Shown: positions 47,466-58,849 of the stretch, piece by piece
Numbering within the stretch: position 1 is the first letter of the stretch
Layout of the letters: every line of letters starts with the position of its first letter
Assembly: GCA_947579605.1 (NCBI GenBank)
Contig: OX388307.1
Span: 28,559,237-28,623,236 of the forward strand
Length of the DNA: 64,000 nucleotides
Direction: 5' to 3'
DNA from: Athripsodes cinereus
Taxonomy: Eukaryota; Arthropoda; Insecta; Trichoptera; Leptoceridae
Position numbers and translations under genes: made by a program
Notes under the pieces: model-generated
What the model was told of the DNA's origin: nothing
Databases searched by the model: none
The model's input: the letters and a program-made list of their open reading frames with translations, nothing else

Positions 47466-49025
47466 ACTTATAAATATAATGTCAATTAATAACTTATAAA
47501 TTGAATATTTTGAAACAAATTTTTTCTAATAATTGTAAATTAAAAAATCTATAACTGGCTTCCCCACTAGGGAAATATGCAGTGATGTAGGTAGAAATCT
47601 CCTTCCACTGGGAAGTTAATACAATTCACCTTAACCTAGGCATTAGATTGTACATTTATTTATTATATATATTTTTAATGCCATTTTATAACAATAATGT
47701 ACAATATTGAACTTGATTTTCTGCATGAATTGTCACAACTGTCATTGTTACTGATTGAATTCAATAACAGTAAACGATTACTCAACTATGTGGACGAGAA
47801 TAGATATATTGACATTTTTATGTGCTACAATGCCAGAGTGAATCTATTTAAAAAAATATAACCGGTATGTAGTGGAAATGGAAACATATTATTACCTCTA
47901 TGGCTATAACGAGCAGCTAGTGTAGGTTCCTGACCAATATAGTGAACCCCGGTAAAATATTATATGTGTATTTATAATATTGTCAAATAGAAACAAAAAG
48001 TTAGTGTGCATTCATTGAGTGGTGTAACCTAACTAAAAAAGCATTCAGATCGTTCTATCGGCTCTACTTATGGAAGTTGCCGTGATGGCGTAGACCCATA
48101 GACAGATAAAGAATTATAATTATCATAATATATGAAAAAATCCCATAGATCAAGCTAAGATGAAAATCTTATATTACGGGTACTAACACGACGGTTCAGT
48201 GCACCAAACACATACACGTGTAACACCCAGACTCAGGACACCTTGGTATACGAAACTTCTCACTTTCAAAGAGAAATATATATTTACATACATCTTGATA
48301 ATACACAATTCAGAAGATAATATACCCGTTTGTTATAAAAGTGTGTATATAACAACAACAATAGTCGATTTTATAATAATATGTGTATTAATGATCTATA
48401 GATCTATACGAAACATGCACGCTATATATAATAGTGCTACTTCATTTTACTGGGAGTCTCGCACGAAAAAAATAGCGGGAGGTTCATCATTAGTTCTACA
48501 TCACGATCAGTATGAAACAGTATTGGAGGCGTGGAGAATAATTCAGTCATAGTTCAAACGAGAAAATGTGCTGAAAGAAATATCATTTAGGTTGAATATA
48601 TTATTAGGTATTATTAAATGCAATTACCCCATTAAAATGGAGCTGTTATTTAAATTATATTTGAAGATTTATTAGTCTCGCGATATATATTTTTAATTTT
48701 ACTCTTTAATTGTGTGATAAAATATAAAACGTGATTTACCAGGGAATAAATTCAATTACAAGAAATTATTTTGAAAAGTGATTAGCAATAAAATAATATA
48801 AAAGTGAATGACTGTGATCAATTTATGTATACGGCAAATTATTCGAAATTATCTAAGTTTTTGGGATTCTGAAGGAAAAGTGTTTTGTGTAAAAAATAAC
48901 GAAGTTATGTTTTGTAAATTTATTTCAACATTGTTATGAAGTTATTAAAAGAAATATAATCAGTGGATACCTAATATCAAAAAGTAAAATTGAGATTTAT
49001 CAAGGTTCGTATGAAAAATTATAAT
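47466..49025. other. intergenic; one unassigned 117-codon frame
   Basis: A frame at 48199-48552 (+) contains a hydrophobic stretch (ITTTIVDFIIICVLMIY) and ends YETVLEAWRIIQS. It has no recognised domain, no splice context and AT-driven composition. A SINE-like 3' end remnant lies at 48040-48095. Confidence 0.35.
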
Positions 49026-49122
49026 ACCATCCATACCATCATCACGGCATATCCCACAAGTGGGGTAGCCAGCAGATCAGCTGCATGTAAGAAACATGCA
49101 AACTGTCCTCTTCGTGCCAGTA
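49026..49122 (-). mobile_element. SINE-like family 3' half, reverse
   Basis: ATCACGGCATATCCCACAAG, GGGGTAGCCAGCAGATCAG, CTGCATGTAAGAAACATGCA, CTGTCCTCTTCGTGCCA. Confidence 0.65.
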
Positions 49123-49996
49123 TAAATTATACTTTTATTTAATATTAAATTATTAAATAATTATAATTTTATTTAATATTAAATTATTAAATAAAAAATT
49201 ATAATTATATTAGTAATAAACGGGAGGAATTATACGTTTCTTTGTTAGTATTCTTTGGCAATTCTGATTGCAGGATATGGCTTGATTTTAAAGATAGATG
49301 GTCAAGTTGTACGAAAATTTTATCAAAAGTGGTTTCAGCTGAAGAAAATATTATTGAATTAAAACTCTGATATATTTGTTCGTACAAAATAAGATCTTGA
49401 AAAAAATGGAACTGAGAAGTTGTCTTCAACCATGCAAAGTTTTCGGAAAAGAATAATAGTTCTATTATTTGCTTAGTGTCATGTAAAAGGCAACACAGAT
49501 CAGTCGTAGGTACAGGGTGGAATGCCTTAAATTAAGAATAACAATTCAAATTCAAATATTTTCATTGAGACAATAATAAACACATTATATATATATACAG
49601 ACAATTAACACAATTATACAAATTTAATAATATCTATTTTACCCTCAAAATTGAGCAAAGCTCGTGCCGATAATGTAAAAGGTAAAAAATAAAAGTCATG
49701 CCTTGACCTATGAAATTTCAAATTCTGATTTGAAATCAATTCAATTAATCATTGGCTGGTAACTGCAACAAAGTGCATCACTCTTTTATCTTGCATTATT
49801 TGTAAAATCGAATTAATTGAAGAAGGTTTATTTTTTATTTACAAAAATATAATGCCTACGTAAAACTCATGATAAAAAAAATAATAGACAACAGTTGTTT
49901 AAATGTATTATTGTTCATTGCTTTACAATAGCATAGGTAATGCATGCAATGTTGTAAATTAGATACCCATAGATGCATTTAATAGTAAACCTTCTA

Positions 49997-50750
49997 CAGT
50001 GGTACCTTGACATACGAATGCCCCAACATACGAGTTTTTTGAGATACGAGCCGTCGAGCGAGCGATTTTTTGCTTTGATATTCGAGTAAAATTTGAGATA
50101 CGAGCTATTGAATGACACTTGCCTAACTCATCACCAGAAAATTCTGAAAGTGAGGAAGAAACAAACCTCCTTAACGGCCTACAGGTGAAAGTGAGAAAAG
50201 CGTGGCGAAGAAGGCAAAGACCAATGAATAGAAAAGCAGTGACGAAAATTAAGCGAAAGTAACACCTTATAGATCTAGTTTGTTTATTTCTTTAGATTCT
50301 CTTTTACTGTGTTTTTGTACAATATTTGTCATTTTTATAAATACATTTTTCTTATTCAAAAACATTTGATAAAAATAACTGGGGTGACATTTTGGGAGCT
50401 TGAACGGATTTATGGTAGTTCAATTAATTTATGTGAGGAAATTTGCTTTGAGATTTGCTTTGAGATAAAAGTAATTTGAAATAAGAGCAGCAGGGCTACT
50501 CTTGACAAAACTAAACACGATCTTAATCTAGTCTTGATCTTGATCATACTATACGACGCGCGAAGGGACTATGGTCAAAAACATCGCGCTTCCACTAACG
50601 CGCAATCGGTTTGCGTGTATTTTTGGCCAATAGTCACTTCGTGCATCGTATGATCAAGATCAAGACTAGATTAAAATCGTGTTTAGTTTTGTCAAGAGTA
50701 ACCCTGCTGGGCTGTGGAACGAATGAAACTCGTATATCGAGGTACCACTG
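49997..50750. mobile_element. Tigger/pogo-like element, non-autonomous
   Basis: Termini CAGTGGTACCTTGACATACG and, reverse-complemented, CAGTGGTACCTCGATATACG, flanked by TA on both sides. This is the terminal signature of Tigger/pogo elements of the Tc1/mariner superfamily. Inner sequence around 50130-50260 is AG-rich and may be a decayed end of a transposase gene; no open frame remains. A second palindromic MITE sits inside (50491-50706). Confidence 0.8.
50491..50706. mobile_element. palindromic MITE nested in the Tigger-like element
   Basis: The left end CAGGGCTACTCTTGACAAAA is mirrored by TTTTGTCAAGAGTAACCCTG at the right; the inner arms repeat GATCTTGATCAT. About 216 bp. No clear target duplication. 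A relative is at 45845-46035. Confidence 0.6.
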
Positions 50751-50892
50751 TACTTAACAATAACCTTCGGACTTAATTATTAGTCTAATGAACATAGCGC
50801 TGTATAAATCTATAGATGCCTCTTATTAGATTGATAATATCTAAAAATTATAATTAATTACCTACGTAAATAATATTTTAAAATTTATGATT

Positions 50893-51085
50893 TCCGTGTA
50901 TTCCCTGTCAAAGAAAATATCTCTTTCTCTTTTCTGTCAGATTTCAAGTGTCCTGTAAAATGTAGAAATTCGTATTATGGGTGTGGATGTGACATAGGTT
51001 GTTTATGATAATATCTCCAATTCGGCGTTGAGGCTTGCCATCCATCATTATTTTTTTATTGGTGGCTAAAGGACAACATGCGTGT
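50893..51085 (+). mobile_element. SINE-like family copy
   Basis: CTTTCTCTTTTCTGTCAGAT, TTCAAGTGTCCTGTAAAATG, AATTCGGCGTTGAGGCTTGC, TTTTTATTGGTGGCTAAAGG. A reverse copy lies at 51700-51830 and a further sense copy at 52520-52715. Confidence 0.55.
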
Positions 51086-52990
51086 TATTATAAAATTATG
51101 ATTAGTTTTATGGCTATAGGTAATTGTATAAAATGAATAGATGGATTCCTTGAGATGGATTTATTTATTTATTCATTCTTTACTGTACATTGATTAAAAA
51201 CAATAATTACATAAAAAGGTGTCTTCATTAAACTGTGCCGAAAAAAATACCCTTCATTATCATCATATCTTTATTTGTCTACCTATATCATAACGACATC
51301 TCTCTCAAATGGGGTAGTAAATACCACCTTACCGCACATGTCGTTTAAATTATCTACCTACATACTTTCATGATATTAAAGGTTCCAATTTAAATCTTCT
51401 AGGTATCCTTAATCTAAAGTTCAAGAAATAGATAGTCTTCCTGAAAATAGACCTGATAACTTTGAAATTTTGTGCTTTTTAAACAATAATGGATCCGCCG
51501 ATGGATTAATTCCGTACAATGAACATGCAGGTTTACCTCGCCACGTTGGTAAAAAAAATACGAAATTCTGAATTAGTGACACAACTCATCGCTGAATTGA
51601 TAATGTTATATAAATCGTACCTAAGCAATTTTCTGATATTTTTTGCAAAAAGTTCTTGAAACTATACTGGGCAGCTAGTGGTCTTACTGTGTACACCAAG
51701 CGAGTCATCCACTCTGTGCCGATAAAAAGATAAAATCTACAGGATGAGTGGAATATCTCATCGCTGATAGAAGACGTTAAATGTATATTCGTGATTTTTT
51801 ACAAATACCTGATTTCTACAGGACACATTGAAAATTAATGATTATAAAAATATTTTTAAAATATGCAAACGTGCAAATATGCAAATGTGAATGTAATTTG
51901 AAATTCCGAGTTTTGTTTTTAATTATTTATTTTAATACGACTTCAATTGCGTGTTGTAAGAAATAAAAGCATTGGTGATTATAAAAAGTGCGTCACAGAG
52001 ACGTCAAAACGATACCACTAAAAATACGTGACTTGTAAGACTTGATGGATAATTCTAATGGAACCTTACAAAATATCAATTTTATTTTTTCGAAGATAAT
52101 ATTAACTAATGTTCTAACACGGCATTCACCGAGTATAATGAAAAGAGTACAGAAGAATACTGAGTAATATGAATGCGAAATAAAAACTTTTATGTATCAG
52201 AACGTCGACTTTTTTAAGATAAATTGAAAAAAAAACCACAGTATGTAGTTAACTTCTAAGTGACTTTATTAACTTCGCTTACTAGCATTCGGAGACTCTC
52301 GACTCCATCATCATGCGATTAGTAAAAAGTGAAAGAAGACAGAGCTGAATCTGAAAAGAAACCTTCTTGCTGGTAATTTCGGGCGATAGACGCACAAAAC
52401 AGCGCCCCTAGTGTCATTTTATGAGTAAACGGTGCTTTACAAATAAATTATACATATACCTACCTACATATAGGTATCACAGTAAAAAAAATGCATCTTC
52501 GATATTAGCTCATATATTTGGCGTACGGGATTTGGATTCAAACTTTTTTTTTTGGTTGATAACTTATTAGGTTAAATATCACGTTTTAAGGCATTTAACA
52601 TCTACATTTCAGCAATGAGAAACGCCACCCATGCCAAATGACTTATCTTTTATTTAGACGGAGAGGACGTATGATTATTACAAGCAATTGGCCCACTTGT
52701 AAGAGTTGGCGTGATGGGATGAATGGAGCAGCTTATAAGCTAAATGAGCACACAAGCAGACGATAAATGGGCTGAAATATTTATTAGAAATTCTAAGCAT
52801 TAATGAAATAAAATTAATATTCAGATTTTGACCCACTGCGTGGCCACTTGCGAGTTCTTCATTATTTAATATCTACTTAATTATAGGAGCCAACCTCATT
52901 TCCTACGTAACCTTAGGAAAATCAGTAAAAATTAACTATATAACTACGTGCTCTGTTAGTAAGTGTTTATAGATTCACAGTATAATTTAA

Positions 52991-53711
52991 GGGCCCCGTT
53001 TAGCAAAAACGGTAAAATATTCAAATTTCAAGAAATTTGATAGAAAAACTTTCAAAACTTGTTGACCCTTGCTAACATATTGATTTATAAAAATAAAAAA
53101 AAAAACAAATATTTATTACCAATATTAGTTTTTTACTAACAAATAAATAAATCGCAGACTGACGAGATTTGTTTAGGTACTCTTTGTTATATCAAAATAC
53201 AAATTATTTGTAAAATATATATATTTTTTATTCATCCTATCAAGCATATAAATACTATAGATTGTAGCGAACTTTTTTAGTTTACAAAAAATTGAGTTCA
53301 TGTGGTGATTTTTGGTTACAAAATATGTGAAATTTTATCAAAAAAAAATATTTTATAAATCGGTCAATATCCATGAAAAAAACAAAAAAAAAATAGATTT
53401 GACTTGTTGTAATGACTATCTAATTATTCGTAATATTAAAAAAAAATATATGAAAATTATGTTGGATTCACGTACATTTATGTACCAAACACACCCCCGA
53501 ATTCGATTTTTAAAAATATGATTTATTATAAACGAATACTATGAAGCTAAAATCAAGTTTATTTTTAAAAGTTAATGTTTGATATTGGTAATGAATATTT
53601 ATTTTCATATATTATCAAATCAAAATATTCGTAGGGTCTACAAGTTTTGAGAGTTTGTGTACCAAACTTGTTGAAAATTGAATGTTTTATCGTTTTTGCT
53701 AAAGGGGCCCC
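52991..53711. mobile_element. TTAA-flanked foldback element sharing a core with the CCCGGG MITEs
   Basis: Ends GGGCCCCGTTTAGCAAAAAC and, reverse-complemented, GGGGCCCCTTTAGCAAAAAC, flanked on both sides by TTAA (52987-52990, 53712-53715), the piggyBac-type target. From about 53020 the sequence aligns with 15775-16395, with shared runs such as AACTTGTTGACCCTTGC and GTTATATCAAAATA, at roughly three quarters identity by eye. The two arms are also inverted copies of each other, so the whole can fold back. No transposase is seen. Confidence 0.7.
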
Positions 53712-53747
53712 TTAACAAATAATCTAGTACGTTTGTTTATACCTATA

Positions 53748-53890
53748 TTCAAACCATCACGACATTTCCCAGAATTGGGATAACCAGCTAATTAACTGTA
53801 TTTAATAAACATCCAAGCCGTTCTCACTATTTCAATAAAAGTTAAAACATTCGGAATGGGTGACATACTCCTACGCTGAACCTAAACAAA
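53748..53890 (-). mobile_element. SINE-like family copy, reverse
   Basis: AACCATCACGACATTTCCCA, GGATAACCAGCTAATTAACT, AACATTCGGAATGGGTGACA. Confidence 0.55.
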
Positions 53891-54469
53891 CTGAAAATGT
53901 ATGTTTATAAGCATGTTAATTTACCTGTTTTGCTTTCCATGTCATTCACAGTTTGCATCTATGAAAATATTTTTATCTAATGAGTGTTGTTCAGATATCG
54001 AAATATTTTTTTTTGACGCAAGTACAATTTTTTTTACATATTTTTGATTTTTATATTTTATTTGACATGTTGTCACACTAATATTTAAAAAATAAATAAT
54101 AAAAAACGTAGAAAACAATTTGATGTAAAGTAAAAAATTATAGTAGAAATATTCGACAAATCTTGTAAAGCGATTTTCAGGAACATCCAATGAAGTTTAT
54201 TTTAAGACTTCTAGAGTAGACAGGTGATTGTTGAAAAATATTGTAGTTATTAGGTACATGTACAGTACACATGAGTTATACGTGCTAAATGATTTGAGAT
54301 TGATTATTCCTTGAGCAATGCTGAGTTTAATAGCTAAGTACATAATTATTATGAGAAGTGTGCAACTAATATATTACCAGAATAAATTATATACAATTTA
54401 GAGATTTTAAAATAGATCAAACTGTATGTTTTACCGTCGAGAAAATAATTTAGTTTCCAAAAGAAAACT

Positions 54470-54545
54470 TACAGGTTCGTTGGAATACATCGCATTGTAG
54501 CGATAAACAGCTCGCCCTTTGTACATTGAATTGTATAACTGATAT
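54470..54545 (+). mobile_element. LINE 3' end fragment
   Basis: GGTTCGTTGGAATACATCGC, AGCGATAAACAGCTCGCCCT, TTGTACATTGAATTGTAT. Confidence 0.55.
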
Positions 54546-54574
54546 TTCTTTATGATACTGTTTTATTTTGTAAC

Positions 54575-54995
54575 TAGCTGACCCAGCGAACTTCGTACCG
54601 CCTAACAATCTTTGTAGATATAGATACCTATTCATTTAAAATTTATAAAAATTCTTATCCATGATTTTTTCAAAATTCAAATATCAGAACCACAGATGTT
54701 AAATTGTATGGATAACGATTCGTATTTGAAAATGTATACAAAAATTATTGAATTATTGTATAAATAGGCCAATCTATGAAAAAAACATTATCGTTGATTT
54801 TATATAATTATCCATATTGCATTTTGTATTGAAATTAAAAATGTATTGCGTAAATAATTTTCTTCATAATTTTTCTTCCCGTGAATTTGTAAGACACTTT
54901 AATACCCTATAGGCTATTCCGGGCGGAGAAGAATCCAACAAATCAGAGATCATTCAAATCGGTACAGCCATTCTTGAGTTATAAATGGTGTAACT
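54575..54995 (+). mobile_element. unclassified interspersed repeat
   Basis: Begins AGCTGACCCAGCGAACTTCG and ends with CGGTACAGCCATTCTTGAGT. Both phrases recur in many insect genomes as ends of an interspersed repeat; class not assigned here. Confidence 0.45.
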
Positions 54996-55104
54996 AACAC
55001 CTACTTTCTTTTATATAATATGTAATATATAGAAGAAGAAGATAAATATTGTACAGTGAAGAATAAAATAAATAAATGCATAAATAAAATTTACATAAAT
55101 TATC

Positions 55105-55425
55105 ACTCTAGCTATACCATGACGGCATCTCCCACATGAGGGATAACCAGGAAAATTATTACTGACAACAAGACGGTTCTTACAAGGATCATTACAGCTG
55201 ACGACCAATACGAACTATGTGTTATTAACTTGCAGGCCATCCTCCTCGTGTCAAAAAAAAAAAGAAATTGAAGATGGGCGGCAAATCTCATCGCTGAATT
55301 TTAAATGCATTTTTCTCGAACACCTGGGGTTTTACAGAACACTCGAAAACTTTCGGAAAAGAGCGTCCAATTTTTTTCTGGGAGCTCTGCGGAATAGTGG
55401 CATTAATTCGCCAAACTACTTAATT
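55105..55425 (-). mobile_element. SINE-like family, near full-length, reverse
   Basis: ACCATGACGGCATCTCCCAC, GGATAACCAGG, GATGGGCGGCAAATCTCATC, AACACTCGAAAACTTTCGGA, in the reverse order of the family blocks. Confidence 0.65.
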
Positions 55426-55879
55426 AAATATCTGTAATGTTTTGATGTTTAATTGGTACTTACTACAGATAATTACCATGGTACTTCCTATAGATATCGA
55501 GAAAATAATTTGGTTTGCATATTTTTTTATTTTTATTATTTCATGTAACACAACATTAAATACAATGATACAGTTGCGCCAAATCCATTCTTATAAAGGG
55601 TCAATGCACCAGTGTTTGTCACTGACCCAGTGTTTGATATTTTTTCTTAAACTGACTCCAGATAATCATACATGCACACATTTTTTGTGTTAGTATCAGC
55701 GTGGCCAGATTTGGTAGTTTCCTTCTTTTTTGGTAGTTTTCGAGGTATTGGGATTTGGGAACAGTGTTTAGTAGTTTTAAATTCCTTAGTAGATTTTGGT
55801 AGCTTTTGTTATTTTTTTAGTATTTTAATGAACCCAAAACAGCTTGTTGGAATATTTCAATTTTTTTTCATTTATTTTT

Positions 55880-56035
55880 TTATTGAAAAGATATATCTGG
55901 GTTTTGTTATACATAAATCCAAATACAACTTGCACAGTAAGCTAAAGGCTTGTGTCGTGAAAGGGGAGTTTGCCGACACCCGGAATCGAAGGAGTTTTTC
56001 ACGAGGCCGAAACTCTATCTTCTATATTCCTATAA
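55880..56035 (-). mobile_element. tRNA-derived SINE copy inside the hAT-like element
   Basis: Same sequence as 41585-41765 and the reverse complement of 59898-60055, with the shared stretch GTCGTGAAAGGGGAGTTTGC. The box B part has decayed. Confidence 0.6.
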
Positions 56036-56041
56036 CATTTT

Positions 56042-56972
56042 GAAAATACGGCGACGGGTGAGTAGAAATATAAGCATGTAAATATAAGCAGTGGGTTGCG
56101 CGCTATCTAGCTGCCGCCACGCAAATCAAACCGCTCATATAAATAATTCGATTTTACGAAAGATATCGGTCCTACAGTGCTGAACTTTCGTGCACGCTAA
56201 CATTACAAAACCGCGTAGTTTTTTTGCATCTCATCATCTCTTAAACTTCATCAAAACTCGAAATAAATTAATATTCATTATTGTTTATTGTCTCTTCAAA
56301 ACTTTAACAAGTCATCATTTTGTGTTACATTCCCGCTTCTATTGACAAAACACGTGTTAAAAAAATCGACCCCTTCCGGGAATCACTTTGTTGTCTCACA
56401 AGTGCCAGCGTGTAGTGAGCAGTGTATGTCCGGTAGTGTAACAGAAAAGGATAACAACACCGACTACTCGCAACAACACAGCGGGTGAAAGAGACAAAAA
56501 TACTGCTTTGTCTCACGATTCCAATTTACCACGATGCCTATCTCATATCTCCGTAAGAAGAAGCTTCTCTATGTGTCCAACGTTTTCTTTGATGTCAACC
56601 AAAGTGGAACGCTCGAAAAGAAGGACTTCGAGTTAGCTATTGAGAAAATCTGCACTCGTCGTGGATGGCCCCAGAGTCATCCTATGAACGTAGAGACGTA
56701 CGACACCATGACCAAGATATGGGATGTCCTGAGGCAGAGAACTGATGCCAATAAAGATGGAGAGGTGTCTGTGAATGAATGGAGTTCTATGTGGGATGAG
56801 TTTTCCCAAAGTCCCGACCGTCCTCTGCAGTGGCAGCAGCGTTACATGAACTTCATGTTTGATCTAGAAGATGCTTCCAACTTAACTAACAAGCCACGGC
56901 GCTCTTGAGATGGTCACGGACCATTAAACAGCGCCAAATAAATTATCTTTTTATTATTATTATTATTATTAT
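56042..56972 (+). mobile_element. chimeric retrocopy insert carrying the calexcitin-like frame
   Basis: The insert is bounded by TAACATTTT at 56033-56041 and again at 56973-56981, a 9-bp target-site duplication. Its 3' end is AAATAAATTATC followed by a T run and an (ATT)n tract, the kind of tail seen on LINE 3' ends in this window (compare 44690-44720). The order is leader-like sequence, calexcitin-like frame, about 40 bp of unrelated sequence, tail. This suggests LINE-mediated insertion with a template switch. The insert interrupts the hAT-like element at 55697-57184. Confidence 0.6.
56534..56908 (+). CDS. truncated calexcitin-like EF-hand protein, intronless, inside a mobile element
   Basis: Seen: an uninterrupted 124-residue frame starting MPISYLRKKKLLYV. 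Residues 20-31 (DVNQSGTLEKKD) are an EF-hand loop with Asp instead of Glu at position 12; residues 71-82 (DANKDGEVSVNE) are a canonical loop. The middle and the FMFDLEDAS run match insect calexcitin / sarcoplasmic calcium-binding proteins, which are about 190 residues with further EF-hands. Here the similarity stops after DLEDAS and about nine unrelated residues (NLTNKPRRS) precede the stop. No splice donor is seen at the break. About 490 bp of 5' flank looks like a captured leader. The frame lies in an insert ending in an (ATT)n tract with 9-bp flanking repeats, itself inside a hAT-like element, so it is probably a chimeric retrocopy. The absence of stops suggests it is young or still used; whether it is expressed is unknown. 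Confidence 0.75.
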   Translation: MPISYLRKKKLLYVSNVFFDVNQSGTLEKKDFELAIEKICTRRGWPQSHPMNVETYDTMTKIWDVLRQRTDANKDGEVSVNEWSSMWDEFSQSPDRPLQWQQRYMNFMFDLEDASNLTNKPRRS

Positions 56973-57687
56973 TAACATTTTTCGTTCGAAAGTATCTGGT
57001 ATTGACATGGCACAAATACCCTTTATGTTGTAGAAAAAGGTACTGTGAGAAAATTTTCTTTAAAAAAACCGAGGAGTTTTTGAAATATTTCAAATTCCTG
57101 TTCCATTTTGAAGAATTTAGTAGTTTTTGGTAGTTTTTAACCTCCACAAGCAGTAGTTTTGTAAAATAAAATCTGGTCATACTGGTTAGTATGATTGTTG
57201 TCAGCCGTGTTTATAGTATCGCCTGCAATAAGTGATGGTTGTTATTACACGTGCTGTAAAAAAGATATTCTAACACAAGGTATATTTTTTTATAATTTCT
57301 TATGAATCAAAACATGGGCAAGGGTATTATAATCTACATACATCTTTTTCAGGTTTTATTACTTTGGTTGATTAGTATTTATCAGTCATTATATTACTTT
57401 GAATAATGTGTTGATTGCTTTATTTCTTTAATTTAGTCATTTTTGAGTATTTTATTAGCAGTGTCCATCACTGGAGTCGTATATAATACTAATTCCCCAA
57501 TCTTTGACAAAGTGTGATTTACTGGAGTTTATAAGAAGTCCAGTGTTTGCCCCTACTACCAAATACTGTATTTTAATTCATTTATTTTTCTATTAATATC
57601 ATCAGTGAGGGAAGGCCTTTGGAACTCAGGTTATAAAGTTAAGCATTTTGTGATAAATAGTGGCAATTTTTTTTGTGTTTGTGACAG

Positions 57688-57825
57688 ATGGCTCCAAACA
57701 ACAAAAAAACAGGTTCCTTTGGGATAGAAAATATGAAGAGTGCAGTAGATGCTGTCAAAAACGGAATGTTTTCAATGCAAGCATCCAAGAGATATGAAGT
57801 AGGTACCTACCCAGAAGCTCATTGA
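57688..57825 (+). pseudogene. pipsqueak-type helix-turn-helix fragment
   Basis: A 45-residue frame after an acceptor-like TTTTGTGTTTGTGACAG. The stretch ENMKSAVDAVKNGMFSMQAS followed by KRYEV has the spacing of the psq/CENP-B-like helix-turn-helix found in Pipsqueak proteins and in pogo/Tigger transposases. It ends soon after, at TGA, with no further domain. GTAGGT right after the RYE codons could be a donor. Either a stranded exon or a transposase remnant; the second is more likely in this element-rich stretch. Confidence 0.4.
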
Positions 57826-58248
57826 TCAATATTTGACTTTTGTATTGTCAAGTGAGATTTGGCGATAATGTCCGCTATTTTTTTTTATTCAAGTGTAGGT
57901 CTTTTCAATAATATTTTAAAGTAGGTACCAAATATGTTTTTTTTTTATTTCCAATCAATATTTTAAAACAAACGCAGTTTATTTGTTTACTTTACTACTA
58001 AGAAGTATTATTTTTCCATGTGTCAAACACTGGAGTCTCATGTGTCAACTGCTGATGAAATTGGGACAAACACTAAATATCACCAACTCAATTAATTAAA
58101 AAAATGTTAATAATGATGTTTGTGATAAATATAAATAGTTATTATATTTATAGGATAACCCGCTACTAAAATTCAATAAAAAGCAATCATTTTCTAAAAA
58201 AACATAGGAAATATGAAATGAAATTGTGGCATATTTCTTATTGTTATT

Positions 58249-58390
58249 TGGGTTAGTTAGTTGGAAGAGATCTCGCCTTTGCGATAAACTCGCCCTTTGT
58301 ATATTGATTGTATTTAACTTAAATGTGTACCTTTTACGTTATTGTTTGCAATAAATGTACAGAAAAGAATGAATAAATAAATAAATTGTG
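58249..58390 (+). mobile_element. LINE 3' end (CGATAAACTCGCCC family)
   Basis: GTTAGTTGGAAGAGATCTCG, TTTGCGATAAACTCGCCCTT, TGTATATTGATTGTATTTAA, GAATGAATAAATAAATAA. The cleanest example of the short end fragment. Confidence 0.7.
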
Positions 58391-58849
58391 TAAAAAATCT
58401 AGTGCAATGACCCTATTTAATAAATAAATACAAATCAAATATTACAATTTTATCAACAAGGTATCTAGAAAAATAACAGAAAAATATTGAAACTAAGTAA
58501 AATAGTGTGACGTATTATTTCTATTTTTAACTATGAATATTGTCTATGAATAGTTATTTTTTTCACAATATGCATTAATATGAATATGATTGTTGTCATC
58601 TACAAAAGAAAACGACAATGTTATAATGCAGAACACCAAAACAAGGCCTATATTTAACATAACAATGTTGAATCATTGAAATTCTTTGAAGCGTCGCGGC
58701 GGTGATTATTGATGTTTAATAAATATCTTTCTGATGTCGTCAGCATTTTGTAAAAATCGTCAGTTTACAAACGGCGTTGTCTTTTTATGAAACTCCGTGA
58801 TTATATTTTGTACAAACTAGTTTCTGTAAAAACTGAAACTCAAAACGTA

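Larger units (their letters stand above)
55697..57184. mobile_element. non-autonomous hAT-like element carrying host-derived coding sequence
   Basis: Terminal inverted repeats are CAGCGTGGCCAGATTT on the left and, reverse-complemented, CAGTATGACCAGATTT on the right. The flanks are an exact 8-bp duplication GTTAGTAT (55689-55696 and 57185-57192), the hAT superfamily hallmark. Subterminal DNA is rich in TTTTGGTAG. The right inner arm (about 56985-57115, reverse-complemented) is the same sequence as 40530-40660 in another hAT-like element. Inside are a tRNA-SINE fragment (55880-56030) and the calexcitin-like insert (56042-56972). No transposase frame is seen. Confidence 0.75.

Noticed and set aside
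48199..48552. 117-codon frame with a hydrophobic segment
   Set aside because: No recognised domain, splice context or homologue from memory; composition is AT-driven. Noted only in the intergenic entry.
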